Assembly (NCBI RefSeq): GCF_037042905.1 | Contig: NC_087249.1 | Location: 14,751,901-14,815,900, forward strand | Length of the DNA stretch: 64,000 nt | Origin: Lytechinus pictus | Taxonomy: Eukaryota > Echinodermata > Echinoidea > Temnopleuroida > Toxopneustidae | Direction: 5' to 3' | Shown: piece after piece, positions 1 through 9,990 of the stretch | Position numbering within the stretch: the stretch's first letter is position 1 | Layout: each line of letters begins with the position of its first letter | Position numbers and translations under genes: made by a program | Notes under the pieces: generated by a model | Told to the model about the DNA's origin: nothing | The model's database searches: none | The model's input: only the letters and a program-made list of their open reading frames with translations

Positions 1-1101
1 ATACAATATTTTAAAGCAATTATCAAGTTTAATTTGATTTACATGTAGAGGAATATTGTTTTTCATTATCGATATGTATATTTCACATAACATGTGTCTA
101 CCAAGATACATCAATGGACTTTGAAATTATGTCCATAAATGATATAAATAATTATGTTATTTGGCTCATTATTACGAATGAATTGAATTATGAATCGAAT
201 GAACTATTATCCTGCATTAATTCAAATTGTGGTTTGAATCCGTGTTCTGACTATAGATAGCAATGTGGCACCAACTTTGACAAATCTGAAACTGTATATG
301 ATCAGTTTATTAGGTTATGTTGAATTAAAATCATTGAGAAAATAATATCTAGAAATCATTAAGAAAATTGTTATTATCAATGTTGAAGAATTGAAAAAGG
401 ACCTTGGTAGAATTATATCGTAAAACAAAGTTATTACATTTCTATTTTCAGTTAAACTACTTCAGAGTTCAGAATATGCGACATTTTAATTTTCCTTAGC
501 CATTCCTTTCTGAACAATTCGCAATTGTTGAATGATTTATTAAATATTAATTTATGCAAATACTACATAAATCTATATTTGTGCTTTATAATATTAAAAT
601 AACACCATCTTTTCCTGTTTCTAAAGAGTAAGTTGCAGGGAGACAACTTGTGCAAATTTTTTCCCCCTAGAAATCATGATTGTATGTTTAGTGCCATGTA
701 TGTGTAGATCATATTCCATAAAAGGTCACCCATGTAAAGAATCTCAATGATATAAATAACTTACCTGTTTATTACAGAAAATGAGATTTATCATAATCCA
801 CACAGTCATAACAAAAACCCTTCATTAGTCATATCATATTTTGTCTTACTGTTAAACAAACATGTTATAAGGAGACATTTTCTATGTACATTTATGTATC
901 TTGTTTGATATAATATTTCAAGATTTCACCTATTTATGAATCTCTCTAGATCTATAAATAGCTGGCCAAATGTAAAACATGATGCAAACATAAAGAGCTG
1001 ACACTTGATCAGTCATATCATATTTGTCTATTATTATTTGATATGAGCTATCACAGTGGAATTGCTTCTTTAAAAATAATTTTTTTTTTCTCCTTTTACA
1101 G
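1..1101. other. Upstream intron or flank of the PTP gene
   Basis: AT-rich sequence before the first recognised PTP exon. It ends in a T-rich tract and an ACAG acceptor. No coding exon, RNA gene or clear repeat could be identified. Upstream exons of the PTP gene probably lie to the left of the window. Confidence 0.5.
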
Positions 1102-1182
1102 GCGTTGCCCTCACACACCCTAACCAGCAGTGCCCTTGCAAAGTTCTACAGCTACAGAGAGGCTATTTCTGAGGAATTTGAG
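1102..1182 (+). CDS. PTP gene exon a (start of phosphatase domain)
   Basis: 81 nt, 27 codons, phase 0 at both ends. The acceptor is TTTTACAG after a T-rich tract; the donor is GTGATT, which is weak. The peptide contains SALAKFYSYREAISEEFE, which resembles the EEF helix that opens classical PTP domains. It is the least certain exon of the model. Confidence 0.6.
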
Positions 1183-4100
1183 GTGATTGTTATCTCATTA
1201 GCAGTGGTTCTGCTCTCTGCAAAAGTGCAGGGGGGGCACAGGGGCATTTACTGTTGCCCCTCCCATTTTTTTTAGCAAAAACTCAGAAGTAAAACATCTG
1301 TCCTTTTTTTCAAAAGCTCTACATTTTGAAATGATGACCATTAAAAAAAAAGGAATATTGATTTTAGGGAAGTGATAATCTATTTCATTATTTCCTTTCA
1401 TTTTCCCTTTTTTTAGAGGGGGATGGTTAAAAAATTGTAGTGCTTGATAGAATGAAAAATTGAGAAAAAGTAATTTCTTAATTATTCAGTGTTCCCTCAT
1501 GCATTCATGAATCTCTGAAAATATGTGAATCTGAAAAAAAATCTTTAAATATGAAATAAAAACCTTTTTATATTTATTCATACCTCATAAAAAACTTGCC
1601 AAAATTTGCAATCAACTTGAAAGTTAAATCTCTATTGGAGTAATGAGAATGAAGTGAACAAATTATTACATTGAAATGTACCAAAATAGAAAGTGTTTTT
1701 GAGAGTGTTTTAGTAAAAGTAATAAAGTACAATGAACCCTCTGAATTTTACTTTTGTTTTCCAGTATGTTGGAGAGGTCTTACAATATTCAAACTTATCA
1801 ACTGGGGTACTTATATGGGGAAACCTCAAGTTTGATTAATTTATTGGTGATCTGAGCCTGTGTAAGTTTGTCTGTACATTAGATCTTAATCATATGTCAT
1901 AATCCCAAAGTGCCCTCCCTCAGAGGATGTAGGAATATGTATGTAATCCGTGTTGTCCGTGATGCACCTGCTGAAGATCACGAATGCATGCAGGGCATAT
2001 ATAGGCCAAAGCCTTATGGTTGCACAATGACTTCAGTGCATAATGTCTATCATTCAATCTCTCTCTCTCTCTCTCTTTCACCCTTCCCGTCTTTGAAGAA
2101 TCTTCCTGGTCATCACCTGATTGCCTCGGACACCAAGAAGAAAATGCCGGTTCCGATGACATCCAGACCAAGGTCACCCGTGATCCACTCACCAGACCGG
2201 ACTAGGGTACCCTTACCTCCTACTAGTCCAACCAGCCCTAGTAACCCAGGCACTAAACCATCCGATTTTGTGTTGGATGCTAGTTTTATCAGAGTGAGTA
2301 TTTTCATAATACATGATAATAATAATCTCTTAATTCATAGGGTAATCAAATCAAACACTGTATGTATCCCAACCCTAACAGTTTATTATTACCCGGTCAT
2401 TGGATTCAATCAGTCATTCCCTCACATCATCCCCTCCATGGGGAGTTTTTCAGCCAAAGGTGACTTTCACATCCAAGAATCCTCTTTGCAGTACATACCC
2501 GGCCTCCACAGCTGAATGCCAGTTTCTCCTATTCTGGGCAAGTATCGCCAGCCCATCCCGGGTTTGGTTAATTTGTTTCATTTTTGTTCTATGGTTCTCC
2601 TCCCATGTCCCTCTTGATCTGCCCCTCTTTCTTTGCCCTTGTGGTGTCCAGCATATCACACCATACCAAGTACAAATTTAGCACCCATCAAGTTATGGAT
2701 TGATTTGACACAACTGGTAGTTAAAACTTTGATTCCATTATGCATAATTATTATTTCATTTCATTTTGTTTCCATTTAAGTTTGGTTTCATACATCTTGA
2801 TATTATAATGAGAAATAAAACAAAGCAAATTTCTATGCACAGTGCATAGTCAAGATATTCTTACAAACAGGTTGGGAATGGAGGGGGCTGATAAAAAAGC
2901 AGATCTTGAAGTTGGACAGTGCAGCCTCCTATTAATTGTTTTCTTATAGATAGTACAGGCCAAAAACCTCAAGTACAACAAGATGACAACTTGAGCATAA
3001 AACCAGTACTAGCCATCTGATACAAGTATACACTTCATATTTGGATAAATCGTGAATTGTATCGATTAAAACATTATACACAGTCTTATTCATCTTCATT
3101 CCTTTTTAAATTGATCAAAAGAGTGTGCATTGAAGCAGGCTCATTCTGGTTAAAAAAGGAAATTTATTGGGTTAAAGGAGTGGCAAGGCGAGCTATTGTA
3201 AACACACAATGGCTTACACCTTTTAATTTCCGTCTGCTAAGAACATTCCGGTTCCAATGATACTATGGCAGTATCGAGATAAGACCAGTTCATGAAAAGG
3301 AAAATATTCAAGGAACTAAATTCGCAACATATACAATAGCTTGTTTTAGTAGAATGTAGGAGCATATGTAGTCAAATTAAGAGAGAGTATGTGGCAAAAT
3401 ACACCAGCGTAGGTTAGAATGTGGTTTGTGGGAAAAAAAGGAACAGGACAAGATAGCTCTTTCGATGATTATCATGATCTTAATGTTCTAATTGTCACTT
3501 TTACCATAAGAGTATTGTTGACACTATATCCGACAGCTATATTTTTCACAGGAAATTGGGCACAGGATGTAACTATACATTACTTGATTGCTCTGTTCTT
3601 GTTGCATGTGTATTAACAAAAAAGTGCAAGTATGCTTGTAATTTCACAAAGGGGACTTTGACAACAAAATTGTCAGAAGTTTCTCCCCAAATTCTATAAA
3701 TTGCTGTAAATACAGAAGTAGGAAAATATCCTCTCCACAGCATCTGGCTTCACAGAAATGTTAGTAAAGCCTAGATGTGGCTCCACGACTTTTGAAGGGG
3801 TGAACTTTTTTTCCCCTGTAAAATGGTAATTAGTTACAAATGATGGACATTTTGTCTCCCAAAGAATTTGACAAGTAACCACCCCCAAAGGTAATCAGGT
3901 TCTTCTCCTTGCTAAATTTCTTTTTACGGGGTGTGCCTTCCTTTACATGTGAAGTTTACTTGGTGCACCCGCCCCTACCTCCCCCTCCCCCTGGATCCAT
4001 GCCTGAAGTCATTCAACAGAGTCATGATAATTCACCCAGTTCATGAGATTCTTCACTTTTACAAATCCCAACCTAAAAACAAATGTAACGATAGGTGCTC

Positions 4101-7100
4101 GGGAATTTTATTTTTCAGCGCCCACGCTCTGATAAAAAAAGCTTATCTCTGAAAGTCAGGAAATCACCATCAGTGAACAATTCCAAATAAAAACACCTCT
4201 TAAATTAATAAAGAGCATATCAGGAGCTGGTATGCAGTGCTTTAGAAAACATACTTTTGTGGGATATTTTTTGTGCTCTAGAAATGAGATTTGTCCTTTA
4301 AAGATATCATTGTTTGCCTATGTTGCCTTCCAGGGCTATGATTCCAGTCACTGTAGCTATATCGGAGCCAGGGTGAGCGGAACAGACTCTAGTACAGCGT
4401 TCTGGAAAACAGTTTGGGAGCAGCAATCCAGGACCATTGTATGCCTTTGTTCACCTTATGAACTTGGAAAGGTACTTCAGAAGATTTCTGTTTTGTTTTA
4501 CAAAGATTTAAGGTTGACAAGAAATCACTTAAATTCCCAGTTGCTTGTGGTATGTAGAGTACTATTGCATTGGTCAGATCCATCTCAGAGTATACTCAAG
4601 GACCTGCACTTCTTCATCGTCGGCATGGAGATAAGCATTAAATATTGTGCATGCATTGGTGTTAAAGCGTGATTCAACTTAAATCTTTGTGAACACCTCT
4701 TGAAGGAATGTTAATGTATTTGGAATCAAACTATAATAATCAGGATGTTGACTCCTGTAGAAGTTATTTCATCGATTTAGCATGATTCAGGATTTCAGGC
4801 TCATGACCACAAAATGTTAAAAAAGGAGAGAAACAGCTATTACTGTTTCATGTTAAAAAAGGAGAGAAACAGCTTTTACTAAGATTGTTAATGCTCCAAA
4901 AAAATTGAGGTATTGTTGACTGTACACAAGGAAAAGATACAACATACATGAACCTGTTGCACACCGGAATCAGTAGACTATCTTAGCTGGGGTGAGGAGC
5001 ACCTTGAGCACCTAACAAGGTGGATATGAGTGCTATACAAATATCCTATATTATAATTAGTTCTATTAAGCAAATTGTCCCACTTTTACCAACGTTCAGT
5101 CATCCCTTTGACCTTCACTTAGTTTTTGCTTGTGCCTTGAATATACATTCCATCGAGCCAGACTGGTAATATTTTCATTGTTCCCATCTCTAGGTGTGCC
5201 CCCAGTACTGGCCCACAAAGGAGGGAGGTCCAGGTACCCAGTTATATGGCAACATTCTTGTGACCTTGAAGGGAGGAGCCAGTGGAGAACACTACTTCAC
5301 ATCATCTTTGCTCATTAGGAATGTGGAGGTTAGTTTGAAATTTGGTTTAGGCAATCCCACTGCTGCCACCATATGTCATGCTAGTCTGCACTCACAGACT
5401 TAAATTTGACATTTTTACAAATAATACCATGTCTAGGGTGGAGACTGGATTCCAAACCCTCTGCTTTTTGACAAATAAGAATAGAAGAACGGGACAGGAC
5501 AGAAGAACAGAATGTGAACGACTCTAGTCTCCTACTTCAGACTTTGCATTATATGCACTATGCAAAAACCAAAGGGTCTTTGCATACAGCCTAATGTGCT
5601 GGCGTCAGGATTAAAATTCTCAAAGGTGGTATTGAATCATTGGTCTGAAACCATAGTTTATGTAGATTTTGTGAATCGATTACACTTAATTCACTGTGTA
5701 TATTGAGAAAGAGTCCATGAATCCATGCTTTTATCTAAAAATGGCGTGACTTTTTTTTTACATTAGTGGCAATGTGCTTTAGCCTTGAAGGCGTTTTTCT
5801 ACAGGAATAAGGAGATTTTTCAGACAATATTCGCTGCCATTATTTTTATCCTTTAATTTACAGACATGAATTAATGTTTAACAGCTCAGTGACATTGATG
5901 TACCAGAAAACGGCAGTATTGCTAATCAAATACTGATGTTAAAATTATACTCAAAGTTTTATGCATAGTACACAGATTCTCATAATCATAGTTGACTATC
6001 TTTCTCTCTCACACCTTTTCTGTCTTTGCCATGCTTAATCTTTTTTTTCTTTTCTTCCCTCTCTTCTTTCATCTCTCTCCTTTTTGCATTTTTCTTTTTT
6101 CTTATTCTCATTCTAATTCTCTCCTTCATTTCATCTTGAATCTCTCATTCTCTCCCTCTTTCTCACATTTCCTCACTCTTCCTCTACCTCACTTTAATTC
6201 TCTCTCTTGTTCTCTTCCTATCCCTCTTCGCAGAAATCCTTATGCAGACCCGTCACCCATTACTGGTTTAGTAACTGGCTTGACGGAGAGATTCCTGGAA
6301 GCCCACAAGCTCTGATGTCTATGCTTCTACAGGTTCACAATACGCACCAGGAAAGCTATGGACCTGTCATTGTTCATTGCAGGTTGGTTTCAATACCTGT
6401 ACTCAAGGGGAGGGTGTGGGGGAGGGGGGAAGTCCCCTTGAACCCCTTCCCACCATTTTGTTGGTGGCAATTATATCTTTTCAAGATTAGAGGACGAAAT
6501 TCAGTCGTGATTGGGGTTTCACATCACCCCTTGAAATTAGCTTCTGGTATTTGAGTGTGAGCTTGGAGTTTGGGACCAAATAAAAAAAAAATGGTAAATT
6601 TCCTAAGTGGAAGCCAAAAGTTTTTGCCGGGAGGGGGGGGGGGGAGGTGGAAAAGCCAGGAGGATGGGGAAAGGGGGTCATTCCTTAAAGCTGTTTGTAA
6701 ATTTCACGTGATCTGGATCTTGCAATAAATGAGATTTTACCGAGAATTATTTCCTTGTTTTATAAAACAAATAATGCACAGGTTTGATGTTGGTGGCATT
6801 ACAACATCTTGGGTATTCACGATGCCGAAGCACTGGGTGTGGTCACCTTGTGCCTTGCTTTTTTGCACCATAAAACCTCTAGTGTGTTTTTTGGCACTAA
6901 TACACTCATGCCTGTGTATATTTTTGTAAGCATCATGGTGTAGTGGTTATGACTTTCACTTTGACACTTCCCCTCCTTGTTCCTGATTGTGCAGTAGAAT
7001 CTGTGTGGAACAGAAAGAGACCTTTGCCATTGTAAGAGTTTGATGTGATTCATTAATGTGAATTTACTTTGATTTATTTTCAGCGATGGGGTCGGTCGAA

Positions 7101-9114
7101 CGGGATTGGTGATAGCAACGGATATCAACATGCAGAGGTTAGAGGAGAATCATACCATTGATATCCCTCACACAGTATCTACTATCCGCCAGGACCGCGG
7201 TCAAGCCATCCTGAATGTTGACCAGTATGCCTTCATCTACAAGGTAGATATATTCTTGCATGAATTTGTGACCCTTGACCTCAAAACCAACAATAACCCC
7301 AAAGGCAACATTTTCTGTAATTATCCAGAATTATAATTTGGTCTCCAGAAATACACACACATTAAAAAAATTAGTTAGCTTTGAGTTTGACAAATTTACC
7401 TCACACTCACAGATATTGCACTTATCCCCTCTCTATTCTATGCCTTTTCCTACTCTCCACCACCACCACTTATATTTTATCGCCCCTTCTCATCAGAGCA
7501 TTCAGATGGATTTCTAACATCCTTCCCAAAACCTGATCAACATCCCTCCTGTGCACTTGTGTCCATACTTTCAGTTGCCTTTGTTATCTGATCCAGGAGC
7601 TTCTTTTGAAGTTCTTATTTAACTCTTTAGTAGCCATAGGCATAACAAATTTGATGGCTGAAGAAAATAGGTTAACATTATCACTAGATACATTTTAAGT
7701 TTTAGTCATTTATAGTTTTCTCTTTCCCTTTCCAATCCAGACTCTGTATGAATTCTCAAAATTCTTGAATAGCCCTGGTGCATTGGAGACGAGTGACACA
7801 GAAAGTGTGGTCCTTGAGAACCCTGATGACAGTGTCAGCGATACTTGCAATGAGGATCTCTCATCACAAGGAACTGACAGCAGTCGAGCATCCAGTTTTC
7901 TTGGTGACCTGTCCTCGAGCGTGAAACGCCGTCTTGCCCTCAAGTTCCCTTCACTGGGAATCAGTCTGCCAAGACAACTAACCCCCACGTCCAGCCGCAT
8001 CTCTACCGGAGAATTTGTCGTTATCAACAGCCCGAATTCCACAAATTTGGACATGAGTGTCGTGTCGGGATTAAGTGAATCGGATAAGGGTGACAGGAAC
8101 AGTTCAGTCTCCTCGCATCATTCGCCGTTCGATCAAACTAGCTTTTGTACGCAGAATGATGTGTTTGCGATAAGTCACAATGACAGCACAAGGCTGGTTC
8201 CAAAAGGAAGTGGAAGACATTTCACTGTGGGTCAAAGACCGTTAAAGAAGGAATCCAGTATTGCTACACCTAGACCCGTTTCAGCCTTCTGCAGGGGCAG
8301 TAGGGCCCTAAGTACTAGTGAAGGCTCCAAGGTATATGAGGACTGGAACCCTCAGTTTGGTCAGTCAGGCCAGTCCAACTTGCCACAGTCTCTGTCATCT
8401 CCAAAGCCAGACCTCCGGGTAGCAGAACTCTCAAAAGGTAATAGGAAGCGAAGTGCCACCTGTGAGTCTGGAAGTTTCAGCGAGAGCTTGGCCAGTACGA
8501 ACCCTTTTAAATTTGAAGAGTCCCCCCATGAACTATCATCTCATCACATTCGTCAGACATCATATCCAGCAGATATGAATCCTTTTGGTTCGTCACAAAT
8601 TCTAACTCAATCAGACAGTCCATTTGTTTCCTGTCCGTCATCTGTATCCATCCCATCCACTACCCACTATGATACCTCAGAAAGCCATTCAAATTCTCAT
8701 CTAACCACAAACCCCTTTCCTAGTGATGCCAGCTCCAGCAATCCCGACAGCCAATACCCAAAAGACAACAATCCTTTTGAGTCTCCCAGTGAATCTGAAG
8801 ATGCATTTTTCCATTCTGCAGAGAGTGGCTCTTCAGGCAACAGGGCGTTTGTCTTCACCTCGCAGCCCGACACGCTGGGGCACTTTGAACAACAGGGCAC
8901 CTACCCCAAGGGAATGAACCCCTTTGATGAAAGTGGAAGTCTCCAGTTGCCTTGCAGTCAAAGAGGAAGCGCCAATGTTTTACGCCTTTCACCTGTTCCT
9001 TCTAAACCAAACAAATCCAATCATGGAGTGACTACACAACCTACCGCTGCCAGTCGTGGTCAGAATCCCTTTGATGATGATTGGATGGACTCTGCCGAAG
9101 AAAGTTTCACATAG
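1102..9114 (+). CDS. PTP-domain protein with NPF-repeat tail (3' part of gene, seven exons)
   Basis: Spliced model: 1102-1182, 2099-2293, 4334-4471, 5194-5328, 6234-6382, 7084-7243, 7741-9114. All junctions keep frame and give about 743 residues, ending at TAG. Exons 1-6 plus the first codons of exon 7 follow the classical PTP fold in order: an N-terminal helix, DRTRV (for YDHSRV), DASF (for NASF), FWKTVWEQ, a YWP segment, a WPD-loop equivalent WLDGEIP, the P-loop HCSDGVGR and DQYAFIYK. The cysteine, the P-loop arginine and the loop aspartate are present. Changed are WPD to WLD, the A in HCSAG to D, the TQGP motif, the KNRY loop and the Q-loop glutamine (Leu here). IA-2 (PTPRN) also has HCSDG, and receptor PTP D2 domains show similar decay, so weak activity or a pseudophosphatase is likely. 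The last ~450 residues are Ser/Pro-rich, disordered-looking and carry six NPF motifs. Whether the missing N-terminus makes this a receptor is unknown, so no symbol is given. Confidence 0.85.
1183..2098 (+). other. PTP intron; ends in a CT microsatellite
   Basis: AT-rich intron. A G-run/C-run patch at about 1228-1264 looks like debris of a G-rich dispersed repeat. A (CT)n run at about 2057-2078 continues into the pyrimidine tract before the next acceptor, which is AAG rather than the usual CAG or TAG. A further exon around 1764-1800 (CAG acceptor, short open frame) was considered, but it matches no PTP motif. Confidence 0.5.
2099..2293 (+). CDS. PTP gene exon b (substrate-recognition strand region)
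   Basis: 195 nt, 65 codons, phase 0/0, donor GTGAGT. It encodes HSPDRTRVPL, a proline/serine-rich insert and SDFVLDASFIR. These match YDHSRV...DYINASFI of classical PTPs, but the KNRY tyrosine loop is not recognisable and the Asn of NASF is Asp. The insert between the two motifs is longer than usual. The exact 5' boundary is uncertain because the acceptor is AAG. Confidence 0.75.
2294..4333 (+). other. PTP intron with a LINE remnant
   Basis: 2-kb AT-rich intron ending in a TTGCCTTCCAG acceptor. The only recognisable content is a minus-strand reverse-transcriptase C-terminal remnant at 2450-2659. The rest shows no coding potential or clear repeat. Confidence 0.5.
2450..2659 (-). pseudogene. 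Remnant of a non-LTR retrotransposon ORF2 C-terminus
   Basis: The open frame of about 70 codons reads WTPQGQRKRGRSRGTW, then about 25 residues on AQNRRNW. LINE polymerases commonly end with a WTPxGKRKRGRPKxTW segment, followed by (A)xDRxxWR and a short tail, in the same order and spacing. The upstream polymerase domain is absent, so this is a 5'-truncated fossil lying antisense within the PTP intron. The clade (RTE- or CR1-like) cannot be fixed from this fragment. Confidence 0.7.
4334..4471 (+). CDS. PTP gene exon c (FWxMVWEQ motif)
   Basis: 138 nt, 46 codons, phase 0/0, acceptor TTCCAG, donor GTACTT. It encodes GYDSSHCSYIGARVSG, then FWKTVWEQQSRTIVCL and ending ELGK. These align with YIAtQGPL..T..FWxMVWEq..xxIVML...E.GK of classical PTPs. 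The TQGP part is replaced by GARVSG. Confidence 0.9.
4814..4886 (+). repeat. Short tandem duplication (about 38 bp x 2)
   Basis: The word ATGTTAAAAAAGGAGAGAAA followed by CAGCT(A/T)TTACT occurs twice in a row inside the intron after exon c. It looks like a simple local duplication. Confidence 0.7.
4985..5058 (+). mobile_element. 3' tail fragment of a tRNA-derived SINE
   Basis: The stretch GAGCACCTTGAGCACCTAAC, continuing AAGGTGGATATG and ending in ATCCTATATTAT, matches the 3' body of the SINE copy at 58164-58442 (plus orientation here). The tRNA-like head is missing. Confidence 0.65.
5194..5328 (+). CDS. PTP gene exon d (YWP segment)
   Basis: 135 nt, 45 codons, phase 0/0, acceptor TCTCTAG, donor GTTAGT. 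It encodes VCPQYWPTKEGG, then LYGNILVTL and HYFTSSLLIRNVE. This is the CxxYWP segment and following beta strands that precede the WPD loop in classical PTPs. Confidence 0.88.
5329..6233 (+). other. PTP intron ending in a very long pyrimidine tract
   Basis: The last ~240 nt (about 5996-6233) are almost all C and T on the plus strand and lead into a CGCAG acceptor. Open frames here are only the translation of this low-complexity tract. The rest of the intron is unremarkable. Confidence 0.6.
6234..6382 (+). CDS. PTP gene exon e (WPD loop to catalytic cysteine)
   Basis: 149 nt, phase 0 to phase 2, acceptor CGCAG, donor GTTGGT. It encodes VTHYWFSNWLDGEIPGSP, then GPVIVHC and the first two bases of the serine codon. 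WLDGEIP occupies the WPDxGxP loop: the general-acid aspartate is kept and the proline is Leu. The intron splits the P-loop directly after HC. Confidence 0.92.
6383..7083 (+). other. PTP intron
   Basis: It contains a G-run (about 6630-6645) within a G/A-rich patch and otherwise AT-rich sequence. No gene or recognisable element. Confidence 0.5.
7084..7243 (+). CDS. PTP gene exon f (P-loop and Q-loop)
   Basis: 160 nt, phase 2 to phase 0, acceptor TTTTCAG, donor GTAGAT. With the preceding exon it completes HCSDGVGRTG, the PTP signature with Asp in place of the usual Ala. It continues to IRQDRGQAIL and DQYAFIYK. Where active PTPs have QTxxQY, the first Gln is Leu (ILNVDQY). Confidence 0.92.
7244..7740 (+). 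other. PTP intron
   Basis: AT-rich, ending in a good pyrimidine tract and TCCAG acceptor. Nothing else seen. Confidence 0.5.
7741..9114 (+). CDS. PTP gene terminal exon (NPF-rich cytoplasmic tail)
   Basis: 1374 nt: 457 codons plus TAG. TLYEFSKFL completes the last PTP helix. The rest has no globular domain and is rich in Ser, Asn, Pro and Gln. Six NPF motifs are encoded at 8500, 8578, 8710, 8770, 8917 and 9064 (each 9 nt). Three are followed directly by acidic residues: NPFESPSESE, NPFDESG and NPFDDDW near the C-terminus. NPF binds EH domains (Eps15, intersectin, EHD families), and the acidic context is the form preferred by EHD proteins. An endocytic-recycling role is therefore inferred. 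Confidence 0.92.
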   Translation, partial: TLYEFSKFLNSPGALETSDTESVVLENPDDSVSDTCNEDLSSQGTDSSRASSFLGDLSSSVKRRLALKFPSLGISLPRQLTPTSSRISTGEFVVINSPNSTNLDMSVVSGLSESDKGDRNSSVSSHHSPFDQTSFCTQNDVFAISHNDSTRLVPKGSGRHFTVGQRPLKKESSIATPRPVSAFCRGSRALSTSEGSKVYEDWNPQFGQSGQSNLPQSLSSPKPDLRVAELSKGNRKRSATCESGSFSESLASTNPFKFEESPHELSSHHIRQTSYPADMNPFGSSQILTQSDSPFVSCPSSVSIPSTTHYDTSESHSNSHLTTNPFPSDASSSNPDSQYPKDNNPFESPSESEDAFFHSAESGSSGNRAFVFTSQPDTLGHFEQQGTYPKGMNPFDESGSLQLPCSQRGSANVLRLSPVPSKPNKSNHGVTTQPTAASRGQNPFDDDWMDSAEESFT

Positions 9115-9599
9115 CTTTGACAAGTTGGGAGCATGCTACTTCCCACAGACTTAGTGCAAATATCAACCAGTGCCAGAAGGCATTAAGTTAATCTAGTGGC
9201 TGCTGAATATGATGATTCTCATAGGCTGCGACAAGGATCACCCAGTTTCAGAAGACAACAGGTTTATAGAACGACACAAACTGTTGAGATCCTTGAAGGA
9301 CATCTAAAAGTTTGTACATATAACATCCATGCAGTACTCCATATATTATCCACATGTGCATGTATTTCAAGTGGATTTGACTTTGAAAAATTAGGTACCT
9401 TGTGAAAAGTCAGAACCACATCTTTTGCGCAGAGAATCCTGCAATTGGCCTCTCATTACCAATTCTCACACTTCATCAAAGAAAAAACAATGAGCAATGC
9501 GGGAAAGCCGCTATGGAAAGATGCATAGTACCTACATAGCGGGATTCTTGCTAGAAGATGTGGCACAGACCTTTGACAGTGTACAGTACCTCATCGGTT

Positions 9600-9990
9600 T
9601 ATTTTCATTGGTCCAATTGCCAACTCATCTGCTATAATTTGGTCTATCAACAGTTCGTCCAATATCCACATGGTCTGATTGCCATTTCGTCCACTCACCG
9701 TTTTGCCTAATAATCAGTTGGTCCAATAGCCATTTAGTCCATATACCATTTGGTCTAATTAGACTAAGTGTTAATTGGTTAAAATGAATGAAAATAAAAT
9801 GAATATTAGACCAACTGGTTATGAGACGAAATGGTAATAGATGAACTGATGATTAGACAAAGTGATGATTGGACCAAATGGTTGTTAGACAAAATGTTGG
9901 ACAGAATGGCATTGGAATAAGTGAAGCTACATGTAGGCCCATTTGGAGAGTGGATGAGTTGGCAGTGGACAAGTTGGCTATTTACCCCTC
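9600..9990. repeat. Imperfect foldback repeat with TTTGGTC/GTCCAAT words
   Basis: The left half repeats words such as TTGGTCCAAT, CATTTCGTCCA and CATTTGGTCTAA. The right half carries their reverse complements (GACGAAATGG, ATTGGACCAAATGG), and CCAACTCATC occurs in both arms in inverted orientation. The two halves could fold into a long imperfect hairpin in the PTP 3' UTR. Confidence 0.7.

Noticed and set aside
1764-1815. Possible small PTP exon after a CAG acceptor
   Set aside because: Short open frame with a GT donor, but no match to any PTP motif and not needed to keep the frame.
5992-6315. 107-codon frame upstream of the WPD exon
   Set aside because: It is the pyrimidine tract read in a wrong frame; the true exon begins at 6234 in another frame.
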